Of a stretch of DNA of 64,000 bases, positions 58,553 through 64,000 are shown piece by piece (within the stretch, counting starts at the first letter, position 1; every line of letters starts with the position of its first letter). The stretch covers positions 9,114,001 to 9,178,000 of the forward strand of contig NC_087104.1 of the NCBI RefSeq assembly GCF_963855985.1, read 5' to 3'. Below the pieces are notes generated by a model. It worked only from the letters and a program-made list of their open reading frames with translations, made no database searches and was not told the origin of the DNA. The stretch comes from Ostrinia nubilalis. Lineage: Eukaryota > Arthropoda > Insecta > Lepidoptera > Crambidae. Made by a program: the position numbers and the translations under genes.

Positions 58553-61500
58553 CTACAATTCCACGGGGCTTTTCTTGATATACCGTCATTCGTACATGGC
58601 ACAAATCTAGACTGGTTTCTTAATTCAATCTTCACGGCCTACGTTGCTCCATAGCATTAGCATACTACGGCACAGTTCGACTCAGCCTTGTTATTAACAA
58701 TGGCGTCTCTAGCGGTGCTCGTGCTTGCCTTAGGACTAGTGTTGTCAGGTGTTCCCTGGTCCCGGTTTGTGCGGGACGTCCCGAGATTCAGAGGTCTGGT
58801 AATACGTACCGATTTAACCTCGATTGGCACCTGAGGCCTTCGAGTCACGAGTTATCTGGCACTTTCAGGGAATGCTTGATCCACCATAGATTGCATCTGC
58901 ACCATTGTAGATAATTATTATCAAGAACAAGCCCATGCTCAAAAAAGTTTTTATCACAATAGCTTACCTAATGGTAGAAATGATTGAGCACCCAAAAGGT
59001 GGAAGCGACTTAACTTGAATAAGATTGAGGTAGCTAGCCAGGCGAAATTTCAACAAGAGGACCAAATCGAACATAACACATATCCCGCTGGAAATCCAAT
59101 CCGAGACCTCTGGGTCTGATACAGTTTGTCTTACCAAAACACCACAGAGCCGGTTAAAGCTGTCCCTCTTTAACCATTGTAGCCGTCCCGATAATTTTTT
59201 ATTCCGTCCCGAAATTTTAAGGAAACCAACACTAAACAGGCCGTCTGCAAGCAGTCTCTCCCGGGGCGCAGTCAAGGCGAAGCCGGAGCCGTCAGGCCTG
59301 CCAAACACTTGCAAATGTAGCCTAATGTGACGTGTAATGCCGATTGCTAACCTACTTAGCCCTGAATTATGTACTAGACGTCTAGAATCTAGACCCATTT
59401 GTGAGACTATTACATGAATAATGAGAAATATTCACAGTATTCGTGTCGATATCGCGTTTTATCGATAAGCCCTTCGAACTTATTGTTACGTCATTAGTTT
59501 TGTAAGTACATATAACGTACTTTAACGAGTATCTATTTTATTCTTATCTCATAGACAGAGGTCATTGACATGTAAAGCTTAGATACAATTAGTTTATAAA
59601 ATAAATAGGTGTCTATTTCTTGAGAACTTTAATTTGTATTTATAGTAAAAATACAGTTCAATCATTTTAAGAATTTAACTATTCACTAAATTCTTAATAA
59701 GTTTATGTAAATGGCATAATTCTGATTTTCTTTGTAAAAGGTTCGATCTTTTGAGGTCGACATGAGGTGAGTCTGATTTAATTTAATTCTGCGAAAGAAT
59801 CACAATATAATATTTTGAATTCAAAATTCAACAAAAAAAACAAACACCAAAACAAAATCCTAACGGTTTTATTACAACAACTGTTGTTTCACATGTAACC
59901 AATTAAGATGTGAACTTACTCGAGCGGGATCGATTCAACTAATTAACATATCTCAAAGTCAATAGCGCTAAGTGTGAAACAATGTCAACAGCCACAAATC
60001 TGCTGTTTGTAATTCGTAACCACCCAAAATCCAGCGCGAGTAATTAATATTATTTGCAAACTAACACTTACTTACCGCCCAATAACGTTAAGTCACGCGA
60101 GCGTAACTTTTATTTTAACGAAAACCGTAGTAACACGAAATCGTGTTTTGCTGCTGAATATTCGCTTTATCTACCAGTTCAGCAAAGTTGCAACCACAAA
60201 TTGGTGACTGCGAAAGAAAACAACGAAATTGAGGTAATTAACAGTAACGTTGTTCCGTAACTGTTATTAACGGTAGCGTTACTTGAATAAAAATGGCGGG
60301 CAACTGCAATAAAAGTACAATAGGGGGATAAACGCGTCTTATCGCTTAAAACGCTTCGTTAGATTCCACGTGGCAGTCCTAGTTGCTTTTATTTAGCCCA
60401 AATCGATTTTGATTTCAGTAATCGAATGATGTATACGACGATTTCACAAATAAACGGTCCATTAGCAAGACAAATACTGACTATTAATCAACACGACAGT
60501 TTTATTCGGATATTGAACATTTAGGCTACCTACGAGTATATCATGTGTTCCGTGTAATTTTTGGTATTGAAAATATTAATATTTGACAGGGTTGACACCG
60601 TGGCTGATAATAAAGTAAAGGCATCATTTCTCAGCTAAGTATGGATAATTAATCAGCTAAAGCTGTCAACTAAAACCTCAGACTACTAAGTTAATAGACT
60701 CTAGAAATATTGGGAATTTTCGTATGAGCGGAAAATGCGAAACCAAAGAAAACGTAATCTTCTTGTGACAACTGTGAAGTCTGTGGCGCAAAGATATAAT
60801 GCATCTTTCATATTTTGTAACTCCTGCTAAATATAAAGTATGTTTGATTGATTGCATAAAATGACTTTGTATGGCCAGAATATCAGCTAGGTGCAACTTT
60901 TAAAGAGTCATGTTTGCAGGTTCACCAAAAATAAAAAGTGTTTTTTTTTTACATTACATCTTTTTAAGTGGTGATATAAAGCTTTCAGTGAATTTTGAAC
61001 TTTAAACTTTCACTTTTAAATACTTTACCCGTACAAATTGCATGCGGAGTCTACAAGAGTAGCTTATCTGTTATGAACACATAGTTCACGATTAATTCCG
61101 TATATTATTAATGATCCTTCCGAATGCCATTCTGTGCTAAGTTGCAGCCAAACCCTTAATGGAGGAAAAAACTAGTCTAGACTGAACCCTATTAATCATG
61201 GATCGGTTGGAGATGAAGGATCCTCGGGGTATATAGACTTAAAACTAGCGTTGTAGTTAAGATCATTCCTAATATGTTTTGAGCCAGAATTTTTTAAAAA
61301 TCTAATAGGAATAACTTACTTTACGCGTTTGCATTTATGGACGATGCAGTTAGCTATGAATTTATCATAAAATGAGTAAGAAATAACTGCTGTCTATCAA
61401 GTTTCATGAAAAAAAACTGAAAGAAATAGTTTTACGTGTTAATATAATTTATGAAGAGCTCAATACAGTTAATTGAGCCTATTATTGTATTTTCCTGCTT

Positions 61501-61969
61501 CTGTATAATCAACAAAGAGATATTTTTCTATTCAACAATTTCAAGCCGTTTCAGTAACATTTTAAAAGTTGGGAATCTTAACGTATTTAAAGACAACAGC
61601 ACATCAGCCTCCACATTTTTGTTGAAAAATCGTCCCTATCACAACTTCACAAGAGACCACAGTGTAAAGCTTGACGTGGCTTGCAAAGAACTTTTGGATA
61701 TTGTATTCAGTGTTTCGGTCGGCGGATCGTGTCATTGACCCTCGCACGCCCAACTGGCGCCACGCCTACTAATAATTTTAAGTTGAACCGACGACTGCAT
61801 TGTTAATTGTAAACTTTGGTATCTATGTAGTTGTAATGACTAATTTTGCCATGAAATTCTACGAGTATGTCTAACGTGCTGCGGACTGTTCAGCAAATCA
61901 GCTGGTGACATTATAAAATATGTACCTACAGGGTCACAAAATAATATGAATTGTACAAAGAAGGAGGTG
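58553..61969. other. Intronic DNA; unrecognised GC-richer block at 58640-59390
   Basis: The block 58640-59390 is GC-richer and has minus-strand frames of 63 and 144 codons (58657-58848, 58964-59398). They contain basic proline/threonine-rich stretches such as RRPQVPIEVKSVRITRPLNL that could be remnants of a retroelement ORF1, but no motif such as a CCHC knuckle was found. The rest (59400-61969) is AT-rich without calls. Confidence 0.35.
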
Positions 61970-62100
61970 TAGCGATGACGTCATAAAGGTAGCTGGAAGG
62001 CGTTAGAATTAGCCGTTGCCAACCGGTCAATATAGAAATCATTGAGGGAGGCTTATGTTCAGCAGTGGACGTCCTGTGGCTGAAATGGTGATGAAAAAAG
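61970..62100 (+). pseudogene. RTE-type LINE 3' end, last ~35 codons
   Basis: The plus strand reads, across one frameshift and one stop, DDVIKVAG, then LELAVANRS, then SLREAYVQQWTSCG and TGA at 62081-62083, followed by a short GGTGATGA-like tail. AYVQQWTSCG-stop is the conserved end of lepidopteran RTE-like proteins, the same family as 43392 and 8185. Confidence 0.75.
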
Positions 62101-62668
62101 CTCGAAAAAGCCAGCATCAAAGAATGTAAAGCCTTGTATTGTCAGTTTAAAAACCTTAATGAATAGATGCATAAATTCCAAAAAATCTTATACAAGTACA
62201 TACCTACCTACTACAAGTAAATATGTAGATTGTAGAGCTTTTTTCCAAGACTTACAAAACAGACTCAACAGCAAGTCTAGAACTAAAAGCTAGGCGGTAA
62301 ACTTCAAAGTTAGCCTAAGTCTAGATTCCAGGACGTCTCCTGCCTGTAATCTAGCCAAGTGTTTGTGGAGCAATGGACGGCCATTATTGGTTTTGAATAG
62401 ATTTGAAGTGTTTATCTTTATCTTACAATAGATGGTGTACCAATATTGTTGAAGGATGTTTGTTTGCACGAGGGTAGAAGGTATATGGATCGATTCCAAA
62501 TTGATATTCACGGCAAAGTTACAATATGCAAGAACTAGAAACAATTATAAGAGTCCAAAACATTTTTTTTTAGAAAATTATACCTACTTCCCTAATAATG
62601 GGTATAAAGATTCGTTAGTTTCAACTTAGTGCCGTCAACTGCTGGACAAAAGTATGAAAGTTCACTTA

Positions 62669-62776
62669 GGCTGGGTTGCACCATCTTACTTTAACTTTGA
62701 AAAAGTCAGAAATATGTCAAAATCCATACAAAAAACAGTTGTAGTTACTGTCAAAGTTAGGTGGTGCAACTCAGCC
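62669..62776. mobile_element. MITE family A, copy 4 (best preserved)
   Basis: The ends GGCTGGGTTGCACCATCTTA and complement at 62757-62776 pair with few mismatches. TTA at 62666-62668 and 62777-62779 is the duplicated target. 108 bp, non-coding. TTA duplication fits PIF/Harbinger-type elements. Confidence 0.85.
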
Positions 62777-63416
62777 TTAGTATAAGAACGAAACAAATGA
62801 CGTGCCTAATTATTCAATGCACATTTGCATGCTCAATGCTCATCTTAAAAGGGATAAAGGACATTGTCAGAAACCGCCTAAAAAACCGCCCAAAAACATT
62901 AAGCCATCATAAATATTTTCTATTTTTTTTAATACATTAAGCACCCTTTCATTCTAATGGACACTTAAGCATTGAAAAATTAAATAAATAAGTCTTTTAA
63001 CGTTTATTCTATAATACTATTACAACTTCCGGACGTTTTGGTGCGTGGCATGATCTAAAACCTATCAAGTTCCATAATTTTTGCCGATAAAATCTGTACG
63101 AGGCATTACCGTACTTTATTGCTGGGAGTCCATGTATAGTGATGTTCCTGCGGCCATCATAGACAATAAAATATCGATTTTGAAAATAAAATAAATCGAT
63201 TAAACTGCTTTGAAGACTAGATTTGCGTTAAAAGCTAAAAAGATATTGACAGTTTGACACTATTACAAGAAGATATCTAAAGTGTCCAACTGGTCGAAGG
63301 TCGTAAATAAAATAAAAATAATTAGGACCATAAACTGATATTCATGGTATCATAACTGTAAAAGTGTCAGAATCCGATGTTGAATCCAATGCCAGTTGAA
63401 GTGTGAGAAACATATA
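62777..63416. other. Intronic DNA, nothing recognised
   Basis: AT-rich, no feature seen. Confidence 0.4.
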
Positions 63417-63500
63417 TTTTTTTTTTTATGTGACAGGAGGCAAATGAGCAGACGGATCACCTGATATCAACCTAGTATAGTTGCCAGTCTCTCATAATCT
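63417..63500 (-). mobile_element. LINE 3' end on the minus strand with poly-A
   Basis: A T run (63417-63427) followed by ATGTGACAGGAGGCAAATGA and GCAGACGGATCACCTGATA is the inverted 3' end of an abundant lepidopteran non-LTR element. The MITE at 63506 follows within a few bases, probably inserted in it. Confidence 0.6.
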
Positions 63501-63505
63501 ATGCC

Positions 63506-63686
63506 AATGAGGGTTTTCGCGATTGAAAAATCCGCCAGATGGCAATACGTAGACGTGAGGTCCAAATGCTGCATGATTGGTTATTTTTGACATGACATTG
63601 ACAGATATCCACCAATCATGCAGCATTTGGACCTCGCGTCTACGTATTGCCATCTCGTGGATTTTTCAATCGCGAAAACCCTCATT
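63506..63686. mobile_element. 181-bp near-perfect palindromic MITE
   Basis: AATGAGGGTTTTCGCGATTG and complement mark the ends. Pairing runs through GGTCCAAATGCTGCATGATTGG/CCAATCATGCAGCATTTGGACC to within about 25 bp of the centre, with a few mismatches (CCAGATGG against CGAGATGG). No clear target duplication; the true ends may be GAGGGTTTT with AT either side. Confidence 0.8.
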
Positions 63687-64000
63687 CATAGCACATGTAT
63701 AATAATAGACCAAATGAACTTTTATAGATTGTGAAAGAGAAGATAAAGATTTTATTATTTTATTAAAATCTTGCCACGAGGTAGTTTTTCAGTAGAAACC
63801 AGGATTGGATAATCGCTACAGGCAAGTATCAGAACATTTTATAAATATTTTTAATCGATTATATCCATGTGAATCGTTTTAATAAATTGTCATTTTACTT
63901 TTTCAATTAAAACTTTTTCAATCCCTAGTCTTGTCAAACTGTCATAATGTCAACAAATTATAAATGTCACGTCAGTTGACTCAATTTCAGTCTTCTGTGC

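Larger units (their letters stand above)
16797..64000 (+). other. Sema1a: First coding intron (5' part, at least 47 kb)
   Basis: The intron begins with GTGAGTCGG. No downstream segment encodes recognisable sema-domain sequence and no other host gene was recognised, so the intron is taken to run past the window edge. Long early introns are known for Sema1a in insects. Every transposon listed after 16797 therefore probably sits inside a transcribed intron, in either orientation. Confidence 0.6.

Overview
The window looks like nuclear DNA of a moth or butterfly (Lepidoptera). It is AT-rich, full of TACCTAC/TAGGTA words, and crowded with repeat types common in lepidopteran genomes: Helitron-like elements ending in CTAG, a tRNA-headed SINE, RTE- and jockey/CR1-type LINE tails, and many short inverted-repeat MITEs. 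There is no sign of bacterial, plasmid or organellar sequence. Almost no open reading frame exceeds 120 codons, and nearly all of those look like chance.

Only one host gene can be supported. A GC-rich block at about 16330-16699 runs into a start codon at 16700. The 97-nt coding exon encodes a signal peptide followed by a mature N-terminus resembling class-1 semaphorins (Sema1a), and it ends at a consensus GTGAGT donor at 16797. No further semaphorin exon was found downstream, so bases 1-16.3 kb are read as upstream DNA and 16797-64000 as the start of a very long first coding intron (at least 47 kb). This is consistent with the large Sema1a introns known in insects.

Upstream region (1-16.3 kb): Helitron-like copies (1946, 4032, 11905), MITEs (2425, 10552, 13311), LINE tails, a decayed RTE-type LINE on the minus strand (about 8185-9850), a ~1.29 kb segment bounded by inverted repeats (5737-7025) that contains a short basic protein start, and a duplicated unknown sequence (7144 and 10290).

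Intron (16.8-64 kb): long unique-looking stretches alternate with repeat clusters. The most striking features are two very large foldbacks. At 28005-29924 is a concentric palindrome about 1.92 kb long, with four copies of one module and TA flanks. At 32182-34300 is a foldback about 2.12 kb long, with GC-rich terminal subrepeats, an internal tandem duplication and a protein-like open frame at one inner arm edge. Both lie in what should be transcribed intron, so each could form a hairpin RNA with arms near 0.9 kb. Further features are a Tc1/mariner-type MITE (27521), a pogo/Tigger-type MITE (50349), near-palindromic MITEs (57835, 63506), nested MITEs inside a local duplication with an empty-site comparison (56485-57460), a shortened Helitron still carrying a helicase C-terminus (45092-46491), an isolated jockey-type 5' head with an Inr plus DPE promoter (44773-45001), and a fairly young LINE 3' end (48747-49261).

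All calls come from reading the sequence by eye. Family names for repeats come from memory of motifs, not from database searches.
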